Shown here: one piece after another, positions 43,306 to 54,623 of the stretch
Layout: each line of letters starts with the position of its first letter
How positions within the stretch are numbered: the stretch's first letter is position 1
Source of the DNA: Rhodospirillaceae bacterium
Lineage (GTDB): Bacteria; Pseudomonadota; Alphaproteobacteria; Rhodospirillales; Rhodospirillaceae
Direction of reading: 5' to 3'
DNA: 64,000 nucleotides
Assembly (NCBI GenBank): GCA_040219235.1
Contig: JAVJSV010000011.1
Location: forward strand, 1,054,001-1,118,000
Notes under the pieces: model-generated
The model's database searches: none
What the model saw: the letters and a program-made list of their open reading frames with translations, nothing else
What the model was told of the DNA's origin: nothing
Position numbers and translations under genes: made by a program

Positions 43306-44337
43306 TTGCTTCAGTCCACGCAATCCCGTACTAAAAGGAAAGGGTTTTCTAAGCTGAGAGGCACTGTGAACCGTCCACTCCTGGTTGCGATTATTGGTGT
43401 TCTTGTCGTAATAGCGGCCATCATATTGAATTTTACGCTTGAAGATCCAGGCACCCCTGCGCCCGGTGCTGATCAGTTACGTCTTGGCGTTGAGGATAAC
43501 GCGGGATCATCTGCTGCTGATACTGCAGCCTCTGCGGGCCCTATACTCCCTAGTTTTGATGTGGTGCGCATTGACCCCCAGGGGAATACAGTCATGGCTG
43601 GCCGTGCTGGCCCTGGTGCGACGGTCATAATTCTAGATGGTCAGTCAGAGATTGGACGTATAGTCGCCGATGGTCGCGGTGAATGGGTTTTTATTCCACC
43701 GCAATCGTTGTCACCCGGTACGCATGAGCTTTCTCTTCAGGTTGACCGCGACGGACAAGAGAGTTTGCTTTCTGAAAATGTTGTGGTGATGTCTATCCCG
43801 GAACAAGAAGGCGACATTCTCATTATAGAAACGGCACGTGATGGTGGGACAAGTCGTGTCCTACAAGCACCTGCCCAAGTCAGTCCGATTGAGTTAAGTG
43901 TTGAAACTGTTGATTACGATGACGAAGGGCGGCTGTTCTTGAGCGGTCAAGCTCTGGCAGGTAATACAATACAGGTCTATTTGGATAACACGTTTGCGGG
44001 TCGTGTTCAGGTCGATAGCACAGGTTACTGGAGCATTGAAGCGACGGAACGCGCTTTGCCTGGCCAACACGTCGTAAGAGCCGATGAATTGGATTCAGAG
44101 GGTACTGTGATCTCTCGTGTTGAAGTGCCGTTTAATCGTCAACCGCCTGATCCGAATATGCAATCTGGCGCTATTACAGTTGTAAAAGGTAATAGTTTGT
44201 GGCGCATCGCGCGTCGGGTTTATGGCGAGGGTGTTATGTTTACTCTGATCTATGAAGCGAATCAGGATCAGATCAAAGACCCTGATCTCATTTATCCTGG
44301 CCAAGTCTTTACGTTGCCCGTCAAAGACAGGCTATAA
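43306..44337 (+). CDS. membrane-anchored LysM protein with Ig-like repeats
   Basis: The protein has up to 343 residues from the TTG at 43306; a GTG at 43366 is an alternative start. A basic N-terminus and one membrane helix (LLVAIIGVLVVIAAIILNF) anchor it. Two similar beta domains follow at about 90-150 and 205-265 (VRIDPQGNTVMAGRAGPGAT versus VDYDDEGRLFLSGQALAGNT), resembling bacterial Ig-like modules. The C-terminal LysM domain is ITVVKGNSLWRIARRVYGEG with NQDQIKDPDLIYPGQVF, which binds peptidoglycan. It is likely a periplasmic cell-wall protein. Confidence 0.82.
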   Translation: MLQSTQSRTKRKGFSKLRGTVNRPLLVAIIGVLVVIAAIILNFTLEDPGTPAPGADQLRLGVEDNAGSSAADTAASAGPILPSFDVVRIDPQGNTVMAGRAGPGATVIILDGQSEIGRIVADGRGEWVFIPPQSLSPGTHELSLQVDRDGQESLLSENVVVMSIPEQEGDILIIETARDGGTSRVLQAPAQVSPIELSVETVDYDDEGRLFLSGQALAGNTIQVYLDNTFAGRVQVDSTGYWSIEATERALPGQHVVRADELDSEGTVISRVEVPFNRQPPDPNMQSGAITVVKGNSLWRIARRVYGEGVMFTLIYEANQDQIKDPDLIYPGQVFTLPVKDRL

Positions 44338-44441
44338 AACTCAATGTGATAGACTTTATATGAAGTCGATCTCGAAAAACGGCTAAGCTTGCCTAAAGTA
44401 AAGATAATCAACATTGCACGCACCGCTCGGAGAATGGCCAT

Positions 44442-45149
44442 ATGACCAGCCGCGAAATAACTTGGAAAGACTATTTGTTTCCGCCTTTGCACCCCGAAGG
44501 CCCAGGTTTTTTGGCCTTATTTGCGCTCGTGACACTCATTCTATGGGCCATATGGACCCCGCTGGGAATTGTTGGGCTGGGTCTAACCGTATGGTGTTTT
44601 TACTTTTTCCGCGACCCTGACCGGATCACACCTACGCGCGACGGCCTTATCATCAGTCCGGCAGATGGCGTCATTCAATCAATTACAGAAACGACGGGGC
44701 CACCTGAACTCGATTTGGCGGAAAAGACATTTACGCGTGTGAGCGTTTTTATGAGTGTATTTGACTGTCATGTGAATCGCATGCCGATCGCGGGAGAAAT
44801 CATAAAAGAAGTTTATGTCCCAGGCCTGTTTTTAAACGCCACCCTAGATAAAGCGAGTGAAGATAATGAGCGCCAGTGCCTGCTCGTCAAAACCGAAGAT
44901 GGGAAGGAGTTTGCCGTCGTACAAATTGCTGGCCTTGTCGCGCGGCGCATACGTTGTGATGTTCAAGCCAACCAAAAGCTGGAAACCGGTGAACGCATCG
45001 GCTTAATTAGATTTGGCAGTCGCGTCGATGTCTACTTACCGCCCGGAATCCATCCACTTGTCGCTATTGGCCAAAAAATGGTTTCTGCAGAGACTGTCAT
45101 CGCTGACGCCAACTCTAAAGAAGAGCAACGACTTGGTGAGGTCCGCTAA
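44442..45149 (+). CDS. psd: phosphatidylserine decarboxylase proenzyme
   Basis: Psd makes phosphatidylethanolamine from phosphatidylserine. The 235-residue protein is the short type. It has N-terminal membrane segments ([20 protein letters not shown]), then [34 protein letters not shown], and the self-cleavage motif FGS in [13 protein letters not shown], which generates the pyruvoyl group. The stop is directly followed by the pssA GTG, so the two genes form an operon. Confidence 0.96.
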   Translation: MTSREITWKDYLFPPLHPEGPGFLALFALVTLILWAIWTPLGIVGLGLTVWCFYFFRDPDRITPTRDGLIISPADGVIQSITETTGPPELDLAEKTFTRVSVFMSVFDCHVNRMPIAGEIIKEVYVPGLFLNATLDKASEDNERQCLLVKTEDGKEFAVVQIAGLVARRIRCDVQANQKLETGERIGLIRFGSRVDVYLPPGIHPLVAIGQKMVSAETVIADANSKEEQRLGEVR

Positions 45150-45974
45150 GTGACCGAGCAACCTCAACAGCCTGATAATGCGAAGAAAGATAATCCGCGG
45201 CATCACAAGACGTTGCCATTTAATAAGCTGTTTCCGAACATACTGACCGTTTTGGCATTATGCAGCGGCTTGACCTCAATTCGTTTCGCTATTTCTGAAG
45301 ACTGGGAACGGGCAGTTATTGCCTTGGTGATTGCCTGTTTTCTTGATGGTATTGATGGATTAGTCGCGCGTTTACTACACGGTACGACTAAATTTGGAGC
45401 GGAACTGGACTCTTTATCAGATGCCATTAGCTTCGGCATGGTACCATCTATTCTGCTGTACCTTTGGGCGATGCAAGGGGCGGGCACCATTGGGTGGGCA
45501 CTATGCCTGCTGTTTGCGGTCTGTTGTGTCTTGCGCTTGGCGCGTTTTAACACAATGGTCGGTGACCCAGGACTTCCAAATTGGGCGCATAACTATTTTA
45601 CCGGTGTACCATCACCAGCTGCGGCTGGGCTAGCGATCCTGCCGATGATCCTTTCGTTTTATTTTGAAGCGGGTGTTTTTAATACACCCCTAATTGTCGG
45701 CGTATTTTTGGCGACAGTATCGTTTTTGATGGTCAGTAAAGTTCCTACGTTCTCGATAAAAAAGCTGCGCGTACCAAGGCATTTTGCCCTGCCAATGATG
45801 ATTTTTATCGCTCTGTTTGCCGGGTTCATGGTCACGGAAACATGGGCGACGCTTGGCCTAATGGGAGTGCTTTATCTTGCCAGCATCCCGTTCAGTGTTC
45901 TTACTTTTCACCGTCTATCACGCCGCGGTGGCCCCTCTGAGGAAGAGCTTGCCGAAGTTGAAGCGGAAGACTGA
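45150..45974 (+). CDS. pssA: CDP-diacylglycerol-serine O-phosphatidyltransferase
   Basis: PssA makes phosphatidylserine, the substrate of the upstream Psd. The 274-residue membrane protein has the CDP-alcohol transferase motif: D-G near DGIDGLVARLLHG, then G and two aspartates in FGAELDSLSDAISFG. About eight hydrophobic segments follow. The start is GTG at 45150, immediately after the psd stop. An acidic tail ends the protein. Confidence 0.95.
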   Translation: MTEQPQQPDNAKKDNPRHHKTLPFNKLFPNILTVLALCSGLTSIRFAISEDWERAVIALVIACFLDGIDGLVARLLHGTTKFGAELDSLSDAISFGMVPSILLYLWAMQGAGTIGWALCLLFAVCCVLRLARFNTMVGDPGLPNWAHNYFTGVPSPAAAGLAILPMILSFYFEAGVFNTPLIVGVFLATVSFLMVSKVPTFSIKKLRVPRHFALPMMIFIALFAGFMVTETWATLGLMGVLYLASIPFSVLTFHRLSRRGGPSEEELAEVEAED

Positions 45975-45981
45975 TCGCAAT

Positions 45982-48900
45982 TTATTCTGCGGGTTGATTA
46001 ACGACTCCAGCTTTCGCCGATGCTCGGCGCACCATAATCGACTGAACGTCTGTCCTGAGTTTTAAGGCGCAGGGCGTGACAAACAAGGTTAAGACCGTTG
46101 CAAAACTCAGGCCGCAGACAATGGCAATGGCCAGTTGCTGCCACCATTGTAAAGATGGTGCCCCAATGTGGACGGCTCGTTGCACGAAATCGACGTTGAT
46201 TTGGAACATCATGGGCATCAGACCTAGCACAGTCGTGACTGTGGTCAGGAGGACCGGGCGCAACCGTTGAACACCTGTTTGGATGATCGCCTGAACAGGA
46301 TCCGTAAAGTCTTTCTTTAAGCGATCATAAGTGTCGATCAACACGATATTGTTGTTCACCACAATTCCGGCTAAGGAAATGACACCGACGCCAGACATAA
46401 CGATTCCGAAGGGCTGCTGGAAGATAAGTAGCCCCATAAAAACGCCTATGGTCGACATCACAACAGCGCTTAGGATCAGAAAGGCTGAATAGAAGCTGTT
46501 AAACTGCGTAATCAGAATCACGCCCATTAAAAACAAGGCGACCATAAAGGCGCGTTGCAAGAAGGCTGCAGATTCCTGTTGCTCTTCATCCTCGCCCTTG
46601 AAGGCCCATTTAACGGACTCACTCCAAGCGTCATTAGATTTGAGCCATTGTTCTATCTGTTCTACTTGCTCACCAGCCAAAATGCCGCTTTCGACGCTAG
46701 CTATAACTGACACCACGCGCCGACCATCAATCCGGTTGATTTCGCCGGGATCTTGCTTGGCAACTCTTTTGACAAAACTTGAGACAGGGACTTGCCCAGC
46801 GGGTGTATTGACCCGAATAGCATCCATCTCATCTAAGGTTCGATATTCTTCTGGAAAGCGGACAACAATATCAATTTCATCATCCGCATCATCTGGCCGG
46901 TAGTCTGAGAGTTTTAAGCCCTCGGTTATCAGTTGCACCATATCGCCGATGGCACCGATGTCGACGCCAAACTTAGCCGCTTGGGCGCGATCAACTTCGA
47001 GTTCCCACTCGATTCCTGGAAGGGGCAATGTGTCTTCGATATCAACAAATCCCCCGACTCGTGCCATTTCGGATCTGACCATGGCAACATGGTTAGCTAA
47101 GACATCGAAATCCTGCGCCATCAGATTGAGGTGAAATTGCCGGCCTGTCGGAGGGCCCATTTTTTCTTCCCATATCTCGATTTTGACACCAGAAAGATCG
47201 GATAGGCGTTGGCGCATGTCCGCGACAACCTCTTCAGAAGACCGCCTAAATTCCCAGTTTTTATATTCGAACTGAACCGCACCAACGATGTCAGCGGAGC
47301 CGCCGTCGCGATAACGTGCGCCTTGGGCGGATCGTGCATATACGGTTGTGAATTCAGGCAGATCAAAGATGCGTTGCTCAACTTCCCGAGTCAGTCGGTC
47401 TTTATCATCGACGGACAGATTGCCGCGGGCATGAACATAGACAGCGCCGCGTTCAGGCTCAGACTCTGGCATAAACTCTACACCTTTCCCAAATGACCAA
47501 TAGAGAGCCTGCGCTGTAACCAACAAAACAAGCGCGCCCACGAGCACCTTGCCTGAGTTGTTCAGCGCCGAGGTCAGCAGTCTCGCATAGGTGCCTGTAA
47601 TCCCCGGCAGCTTGGTCATGTCTACGTTTTGTCCTGCGGCAATGGCGCGCATGATGTCTGGGTTGCCAATGCCCGGCTTTCCAAAGCGAGCCCCAAGCGT
47701 TGGTACAAAAATCAAAGCCATGAGTAGTGAGGCGGTGAGTGTTGCGATAAGTGTGATTGGCAAGTACTTCATAAACTCACCAAATAGACCGGTCCAGAAT
47801 AGGAGGGGCGTAAACGCAGCAAGTGTTGTTGCCGTTGACGCCGTAACTGGCCACGCCATGCGTTTGGCGGCCAATGCATAAGCTTCCTTACGATCTAAGC
47901 CTTCGGTCATTTTGCGGTCTGCGTATTCAGTAACCACAATGGCACCGTCTACAAGCATGCCGACAGATAAGATCAAGCCGAATAATACAACCATATTGAT
48001 GGTCATGCCGCCGGTATACAACACGAGTATACCCATAAGGAATGAACCAGGGATGGCGATCCCGACCAACAACCCCGCACGCAAACCCAGCGCTGCGACA
48101 ACGACGATCATAACAAGCAGAACTGCAGTCACCACGTTGTTTTGCAATTCAAACAGCATGTCTTTGACCATTTTTGACTTGTCTTGGAAGTAATTCACTT
48201 GAATGCCAGATGGCCACAACGCTTGATCTTCTTCGATCACTGACCTGACAAGGTCGACAGTCTCAATGATGTTCTCACCTGAGCGCTTAGAAACTTCCAG
48301 AGTCAAAGACGATTGACCGTTAACCCGTGCATAACCATCAGCGTCTTTAAATGCCCGTCGACCTTTAGCAACGTCTCCAACTGTGATTGAGGCATCTCGG
48401 TTAACTACGACAGGCAACTCAAGAACGTCATCAACGCCTTCAATCAGCCCAGGTAAATTGATTGCGAAGCGTCCATTACCTGTGTCCAGTTCGCCAGCGG
48501 CAATGACTGTATTGTTGCGCTTAAGGAAATTTGTAAACTCGTTTGCATCGATGCCGTATGATTTTAACAATGCTGGGTCAATAATGATTTCCATCTGTTC
48601 TTCACGGTCACCAGCGATGTCAGCTTCGAGAACACTCGGAATCTCTTCAATTTTATCTTTCAAGCGGTTGGCGATTGTAAACAAGGTCCGCTCTGGCACA
48701 TCACCCGATAAGCTAATGGCCAAGATGGGCAGCAAGCTCATGTTTACTTCTTGCACTGTCGGTTCTTCCGCGCCTTCTGGAAGTTCGGCTTTTGCGACAT
48801 CTACTGCTTCACGCACATCCATAAGAGCTTTATCGACGTCAAATCCAGCTTCAAATTCCAGTGTGACGTTGGCGCCATTGGGGTAAGACTGGCCAGTAAT

Positions 48901-49140
48901 TTCTTTGACGCCCTCGACGGATCGCATTTCGCGTTCCATTGGGCGCACCAACAGGCGCTCCCCATCCTCCGGCGAAATCCCTCGGTACACCATGCTTACA
49001 TAGATCGTTGGAACCGGAATATCTGGTTCCGCTTCTTTAGGGATGTCCATAAAAGCACTAATACCTGCGACTAGGATCATGAACAGCAAAGAGAGTACCG
49101 TCCGCGAACGGTCTAAAGCAGCATCAATAAGGGCGATCAT
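45982..49140 (-). CDS. RND efflux transporter permease
   Basis: The 1052-residue protein has the RND architecture: helix 1 near residues 12-30, a large periplasmic domain, helices 2-6, a second periplasmic domain and helices 8-12. Typical segments are DGERLLVRPMEREMRSVEGV, a helix 4 with GLILSVGMLVDGAIVVTEYA, and near the end IVMSGVGVISLAGIVVNNNI. The helix-4 acidic residues fit proton coupling, and the ending IDTYDRLKKDF fits the HAE-type multidrug group. It is the last gene of padR-adaptor-permease and overlaps the adaptor by 4 bases. Confidence 0.93.
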   Translation of the reverse strand: MIALIDAALDRSRTVLSLLFMILVAGISAFMDIPKEAEPDIPVPTIYVSMVYRGISPEDGERLLVRPMEREMRSVEGVKEITGQSYPNGANVTLEFEAGFDVDKALMDVREAVDVAKAELPEGAEEPTVQEVNMSLLPILAISLSGDVPERTLFTIANRLKDKIEEIPSVLEADIAGDREEQMEIIIDPALLKSYGIDANEFTNFLKRNNTVIAAGELDTGNGRFAINLPGLIEGVDDVLELPVVVNRDASITVGDVAKGRRAFKDADGYARVNGQSSLTLEVSKRSGENIIETVDLVRSVIEEDQALWPSGIQVNYFQDKSKMVKDMLFELQNNVVTAVLLVMIVVVAALGLRAGLLVGIAIPGSFLMGILVLYTGGMTINMVVLFGLILSVGMLVDGAIVVTEYADRKMTEGLDRKEAYALAAKRMAWPVTASTATTLAAFTPLLFWTGLFGEFMKYLPITLIATLTASLLMALIFVPTLGARFGKPGIGNPDIMRAIAAGQNVDMTKLPGITGTYARLLTSALNNSGKVLVGALVLLVTAQALYWSFGKGVEFMPESEPERGAVYVHARGNLSVDDKDRLTREVEQRIFDLPEFTTVYARSAQGARYRDGGSADIVGAVQFEYKNWEFRRSSEEVVADMRQRLSDLSGVKIEIWEEKMGPPTGRQFHLNLMAQDFDVLANHVAMVRSEMARVGGFVDIEDTLPLPGIEWELEVDRAQAAKFGVDIGAIGDMVQLITEGLKLSDYRPDDADDEIDIVVRFPEEYRTLDEMDAIRVNTPAGQVPVSSFVKRVAKQDPGEINRIDGRRVVSVIASVESGILAGEQVEQIEQWLKSNDAWSESVKWAFKGEDEEQQESAAFLQRAFMVALFLMGVILITQFNSFYSAFLILSAVVMSTIGVFMGLLIFQQPFGIVMSGVGVISLAGIVVNNNIVLIDTYDRLKKDFTDPVQAIIQTGVQRLRPVLLTTVTTVLGLMPMMFQINVDFVQRAVHIGAPSLQWWQQLAIAIVCGLSFATVLTLFVTPCALKLRTDVQSIMVRRASAKAGVVNQPAE

Positions 49141-50300
49141 TGTTGCGCTCCTTGTCGCTGCACCAGTTGAGTTTGATCAGAGGCTCGGGAAGGCATTAGT
49201 CCCACTGGCCCTAGTTCACTGCTGTTTATGATCACAGGCTCGACCTTTTGACCGACGGTAACAAACTCTTGACCGACGGTAATGATATCTACTGATCCAG
49301 GTAGTCCGGTGAGCCAGACACTGTCAGAGGATGCAGACGAGGCAGAGGCTTCGGCGAAAGAAACACGGCCCTCTTTATCCACCAATTTCACACCAACTGC
49401 GCCGCTATCATCAAGTGTCAGGGCGGCGGGTGGCACGCTATGCGCCATAACTTCTTGGGTGGGAAGCCTCAGAGTCGCAGTCATTCCATCGATAACTCGG
49501 CCATCAGCGTTAGGCACGGAAATCTCAACGGAAAACGTGCGAGTTTCTGGTGAGGCGAGACTTGAAACAAACGTAATCGGGCCAGTTACACTAAGGCCAT
49601 TGATTAGATCTGCAGTTGCGACAGCACCGGTTTTCACATCGCTGACCGCCAGTTCTGCAATTTCAGCGATGATAAGAATCGGGTCAAGGTCGACCATCTC
49701 TGCAATCTCATCACCAACGCGGACGTAATCACCTATTTCAACGTGGTTGCGGTTGAATATTCCATCAAAGGGCGCACGAATAATGGTTCGTGCGATTTCA
49801 AGTTTAGCGCTTTCTAACTCAGCTCGTGCAGACTCAAGCTCCGCCCTGGCATTGGCAAGGGAGACTTCTGACGTAAAAGACTTTTTAGACAAGTCTTCGG
49901 CAGCCCGAAATTCCAATTCACGTTTTAAAACTAAAGCTTCTGCTTTTGATAACTTCGCTTGGCGGTCGTTAATTCCGAGTTTGATGAGCGGCTGATCCCT
50001 CTTCACAGCTGTACCACGACTAACCAGCAATGCAGTGACCGGGCCTTCGGTTTCGACACGCAGGGTCACCTGACGGGAGGCTTCCGTTCGCCCAGCTACA
50101 CGAATCTCTCTCACTCTTGGTATGGCGAGAGATTGCATCACCTGCACACGTTGCAACCCTTCAGGCTGATTTCTAGCGGCTTGCTCTACAGCCGAGAGTC
50201 CAGATTCGGTATCTGGAGAAAATATGACACCGGAGGCGACCCAAAGTATGGCCACGGCAGCAATGGCAGCCGCTATTACATAGGAGTTATTCATGAGCAC
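49137..50300 (-). CDS. RND periplasmic adaptor protein
   Basis: The 387-residue protein has one N-terminal helix (VIAAAIAAVAILWVASGVIF), lipoyl-type parts (VTLRVETEGPVTALLVSRGT and IIRAPFDGIFNRNHVEIGDY), a short alpha-hairpin rich in Glu/Ala/Leu, and a beta-barrel region. It links the RND permease to an outer membrane channel. No outer membrane channel gene is adjacent. It overlaps padR by 10 bases at its start and the permease at its end. Confidence 0.92.
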   Translation of the reverse strand: MLMNNSYVIAAAIAAVAILWVASGVIFSPDTESGLSAVEQAARNQPEGLQRVQVMQSLAIPRVREIRVAGRTEASRQVTLRVETEGPVTALLVSRGTAVKRDQPLIKLGINDRQAKLSKAEALVLKRELEFRAAEDLSKKSFTSEVSLANARAELESARAELESAKLEIARTIIRAPFDGIFNRNHVEIGDYVRVGDEIAEMVDLDPILIIAEIAELAVSDVKTGAVATADLINGLSVTGPITFVSSLASPETRTFSVEISVPNADGRVIDGMTATLRLPTQEVMAHSVPPAALTLDDSGAVGVKLVDKEGRVSFAEASASSASSDSVWLTGLPGSVDIITVGQEFVTVGQKVEPVIINSSELGPVGLMPSRASDQTQLVQRQGAQQ

Positions 50301-50875
50301 GCTCCTGCCGATAGGTTCTGTTGATTGAGATCACCTGCTAAGGGGGGGTGCTCCTCATTGATTTCAACAAGCTCTGCACGATGATCGCGCAAATAGGTCA
50401 AAGCGGATTCATACATAGTGACGCCGAAATTATGGACGAAGTGTCTAACAGGACTTGAGATGGCGCGTGTCTCAGTACAGTCGTGGATAGCCGCGAGCCG
50501 TTCTTCGTAATCAGCAATATAGCGATCAACAAGATCCAGCACGACTGATCGGGACAGATTGTCACCAAACGATAAGATAAAGAGCATTTCTGATCGCATT
50601 TTATCGGGTGCTGGTGTGTGCGATAAAGCTTCTAAAAAGGCAGACCGGCCAGCGGGCGTAATGCTATAGACTTTCTTATCAGGACGACCAGCCTGCTCGG
50701 CGACACAACAGGTCGCCCATTCACGATCCAACAATACGTTAAGAGCTGGGTATATGGACCCGAAACTCACATCGTAGATGGCGCTAAAGGGGCCGTCTTC
50801 AAAAAGCTTACGAATTTCGTAACCAGATGCGTCTTTGTCCATCAACGCACCTAGGCAAAGTGTTTTGGCGTCCAC
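50291..50875 (-). CDS. PadR family transcriptional regulator
   Basis: The 194-residue protein has the PadR winged helix: CLGALMDKDASGYEIRKLFE, then FGSIYPALNVLLDREWATCC and KKVYSITPAGRSAFLEAL. A C-terminal helical dimerisation region follows. It starts with GTG at 50875. It leads the adaptor-RND operon and probably represses it; a promoter overlapped by inverted repeats lies just upstream at 50934-50980. Confidence 0.92.
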   Translation of the reverse strand: MDAKTLCLGALMDKDASGYEIRKLFEDGPFSAIYDVSFGSIYPALNVLLDREWATCCVAEQAGRPDKKVYSITPAGRSAFLEALSHTPAPDKMRSEMLFILSFGDNLSRSVVLDLVDRYIADYEERLAAIHDCTETRAISSPVRHFVHNFGVTMYESALTYLRDHRAELVEINEEHPPLAGDLNQQNLSAGACS

Positions 50876-50933
50876 GGCCTACCCCTTTAAGTTGTGAAAG
50901 CGGTATGATCCGCTTTTATGACTTTCGGATGGC

Positions 50934-50963
50934 GTTATATCGATTTGATATATGCTGGGTCAA
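50934..50963 (-). promoter_or_regulatory. promoter of the padR-RND operon
   Basis: On the minus strand TTGACC (50958-50963) and TATAAC (50934-50939) are separated by 18 bases. Transcription would begin near 50927, about 50 bases before the padR GTG. Both elements overlap or touch the inverted repeats listed next. Confidence 0.55.
50936..50952. promoter_or_regulatory. inverted repeat over the padR promoter, site 1
   Basis: TATATC-GATTT-GATATA is a perfect 6-base inverted repeat that covers the -10 element and spacer of the padR promoter. Self-repression by a dimeric PadR protein at such a place is the simplest reading. Confidence 0.5.
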
Positions 50964-50980
50964 CATACAATCTCAGTATG
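50964..50980. promoter_or_regulatory. inverted repeat over the padR promoter, site 2
   Basis: CATAC-AATCTCA-GTATG is a second inverted repeat, directly upstream of the -35 element. Its arm spacing is like the ATGT-N8-ACAT layout of known PadR sites, although the sequence differs. Confidence 0.4.
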
Positions 50981-51054
50981 CCAGCTATGCGTCACCGGCA
51001 TGAAAAACCCTATGAATACTTATAGAACAATAAGTTAAGTGGTATTGAAGCAGG

Positions 51055-53220
51055 TTAGCGTCGGCGTGATTTCTGACGTTGTCTTACCGTGCGGCCTCTG
51101 CCTTTAGCCCCTGGTTCAGGGATGCGTGCCACTTTTCCCCTGGCCTCTTGGTCCGGGCTACTCAGCGCATCGGGTGCCATTTCAAGTTCTAGGTTTTCTA
51201 ATCGACGAATTTCATCACGTAATCTGGCGGCCTCTTCGAATTCCAAATTACCTGCCGCCGTTTGCATCTTCTTTTCCATGTCCGTAATTACGCCACGGAG
51301 ATTGTGACCCAGGAGCTCACTCTCCTCGGCGAAGCCCGTATCAACTGTTACGCGGTCCTGCTCGTAAACGCTTTCCAGAAGATCTGCGATCTCTTTGCGG
51401 ATGCCTGCCGGCGTAATATTATTGGCCACATTAAAGGCTTGCTGTTTTTCTCGACGGCGATTGGTTTCGTTGATGGCTTGCTCCAGGCTCCCAGTCATTT
51501 TATTGGCGTACAGAATAACTCTGCCATCGATGTTTCTGGCTGCACGACCGATAGTCTGAATCAAAGATCTGGTGGACCGTAAGAAGCCCTCTTTATCAGC
51601 ATCCAGAATGGCGACCAAGCTACATTCAGGTATATCAAGGCCTTCACGCAGCAGGTTAATTCCAACCAGCACGTCAAAGACGCCCAATCTGAGGTCGCGA
51701 ATGATCTCAATACGCTCCAGTGTGTCCACATCCGAATGCATATAGCGCACGCGCACGCCTTGTTCCGTCAAGTACTCTGTTAGGTCTTCCGCCATACGTT
51801 TTGTCAGAGTGGTAACAAGGGCACGCATACCTTTTGCGGCAACGTCCCGGACTTCTCCAAGCAGATCATCGACTTGTGTATCTGCCGAGCGAATGTGGCA
51901 GACCGGGTCAATCAGTCCGGTCGGTCGTATGATCTGCTCGACAAAAGCCCCTTGGGTACGCTCCATTTCCCAATCACCGGGGGTTGCCGACACAAACACG
52001 GTCTGTGGGCGCATGGTTTCCCATTCTTCAAACTTCAGTGGCCGGTTGTCGCAACAGGAGGGTAGCCGAAAACCAAAGTTGGAGAGTGTTGATTTCCGTA
52101 CAAAGTCACCTCGATACATGCCGCCGATTTGTGGAACGGCAACGTGACTTTCATCTACAAATAGCAAGGCATCATCAGGAATGTATTCGAATAATGTTGG
52201 GGGTGGTTCTCCAGGTTTGCGACCTGTCAAATAGCGCGAATAGTTCTCGATGCCTTTGCAGTGCCCCGTCGTTTCCATCATCTCTAGGTCAAACATGGTC
52301 CGTTGTTCAAGCCGCTGAGCTTCCAGCAACTTTCCTTCCTTGTGAAACACGTCCAGTTGCTTTTTCAGTTCTGCTTTTATGCCTTTAGCGGCTTGGGAGA
52401 GCGCAGGGCGCGGGGTCACATAATGGCTACTTGGATAAACGGTGATTAGTTGCAGGGCGGCTGTTTTTTCCCCTGTCAGAGGGTCAAACTCATTAATCGA
52501 TTCGATTTCGTCGCCAAACAATGACAGGCGCCAGGCCCGATCTGCATAGTGAGCGGGGAAAATCTCAATGACGTCGCCACGCACTCTAAATGTGCCGCGC
52601 ACAAAAGCCGTGTCATTGCGCTTGTATTGCAGGGCAACCAGTTGCTTGACCAGTTCTGCTCGGGGCAGTGTGGCCCCTTCTTCAATCACAATGGTCATGC
52701 GTGAGTAAGATTCAACCGAGCCCAAACCATATAGACAAGACACCGAGGATACGATGATGACGTCCCGACGCTCCAATATTGATCGCGTCGCAGAATGCCG
52801 CATCCGATCAATCTGTTCATTGATGCTGGCGTCTTTTTCTATGTAGGTGTCTGTGCGGGGCACGTAGGCCTCAGGTTGGTAGTAATCGTAATAGGATACG
52901 AAATACTCAACCGCATTGTCCGGAAAGAAGGATTTAAATTCACCGTAAAGCTGTGCGGCTAAAGTCTTGTTCGGCGCCAATATCAGGGCGGGGCGGCCAG
53001 TGCGCGCAATAAGTTGCGCCATGGTAAATGTCTTGCCGGACCCGGTAACGCCCAGCAATACTTGATCGCGTTCATTTGCCCGAAGGCCCTTCTCTAGTTC
53101 TTTAATAGCAGCCGGTTGATCTCCCGCAGGCTCAAACTCGCTGACGAGTCGAAAGTCCGCACTCTCTCCTGGCTCAGGTTTCTCATACATGGGAAGGGCG
53201 ATGGTCATGCTTGCTAACAT
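51055..53220 (-). CDS. uvrB: excinuclease ABC subunit UvrB
   Basis: UvrB verifies DNA damage during nucleotide excision repair. The 721-residue protein has Walker [19 protein letters not shown], the beta-hairpin region [16 protein letters not shown], helicase motifs DESHVA and [19 protein letters not shown], and [12 protein letters not shown]. The C-terminal UVR domain is [20 protein letters not shown], followed by a basic tail. No GTTC-N7-GTTC SOS box was seen in the short upstream gap. Confidence 0.98.
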   Translation of the reverse strand: MLASMTIALPMYEKPEPGESADFRLVSEFEPAGDQPAAIKELEKGLRANERDQVLLGVTGSGKTFTMAQLIARTGRPALILAPNKTLAAQLYGEFKSFFPDNAVEYFVSYYDYYQPEAYVPRTDTYIEKDASINEQIDRMRHSATRSILERRDVIIVSSVSCLYGLGSVESYSRMTIVIEEGATLPRAELVKQLVALQYKRNDTAFVRGTFRVRGDVIEIFPAHYADRAWRLSLFGDEIESINEFDPLTGEKTAALQLITVYPSSHYVTPRPALSQAAKGIKAELKKQLDVFHKEGKLLEAQRLEQRTMFDLEMMETTGHCKGIENYSRYLTGRKPGEPPPTLFEYIPDDALLFVDESHVAVPQIGGMYRGDFVRKSTLSNFGFRLPSCCDNRPLKFEEWETMRPQTVFVSATPGDWEMERTQGAFVEQIIRPTGLIDPVCHIRSADTQVDDLLGEVRDVAAKGMRALVTTLTKRMAEDLTEYLTEQGVRVRYMHSDVDTLERIEIIRDLRLGVFDVLVGINLLREGLDIPECSLVAILDADKEGFLRSTRSLIQTIGRAARNIDGRVILYANKMTGSLEQAINETNRRREKQQAFNVANNITPAGIRKEIADLLESVYEQDRVTVDTGFAEESELLGHNLRGVITDMEKKMQTAAGNLEFEEAARLRDEIRRLENLELEMAPDALSSPDQEARGKVARIPEPGAKGRGRTVRQRQKSRRR

Positions 53221-53276
53221 AGGGATAGATTTCGATAGCCTCCAGTACCGAAATCCAAGATTTCGATGCTTTTTGA

Positions 53277-54566
<1,290 letters not shown>

Positions 54567-54623
54567 GAATCGTGCTTAAACATGTGGCAGACTACCTCCT
54601 AGTCAACTGGGGGCGGTTTTGCC

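Noticed and set aside
48383-48886. A 167-codon open frame on the plus strand
   Set aside because: It is antisense to the RND permease and extremely Ser-rich, a typical shadow frame.
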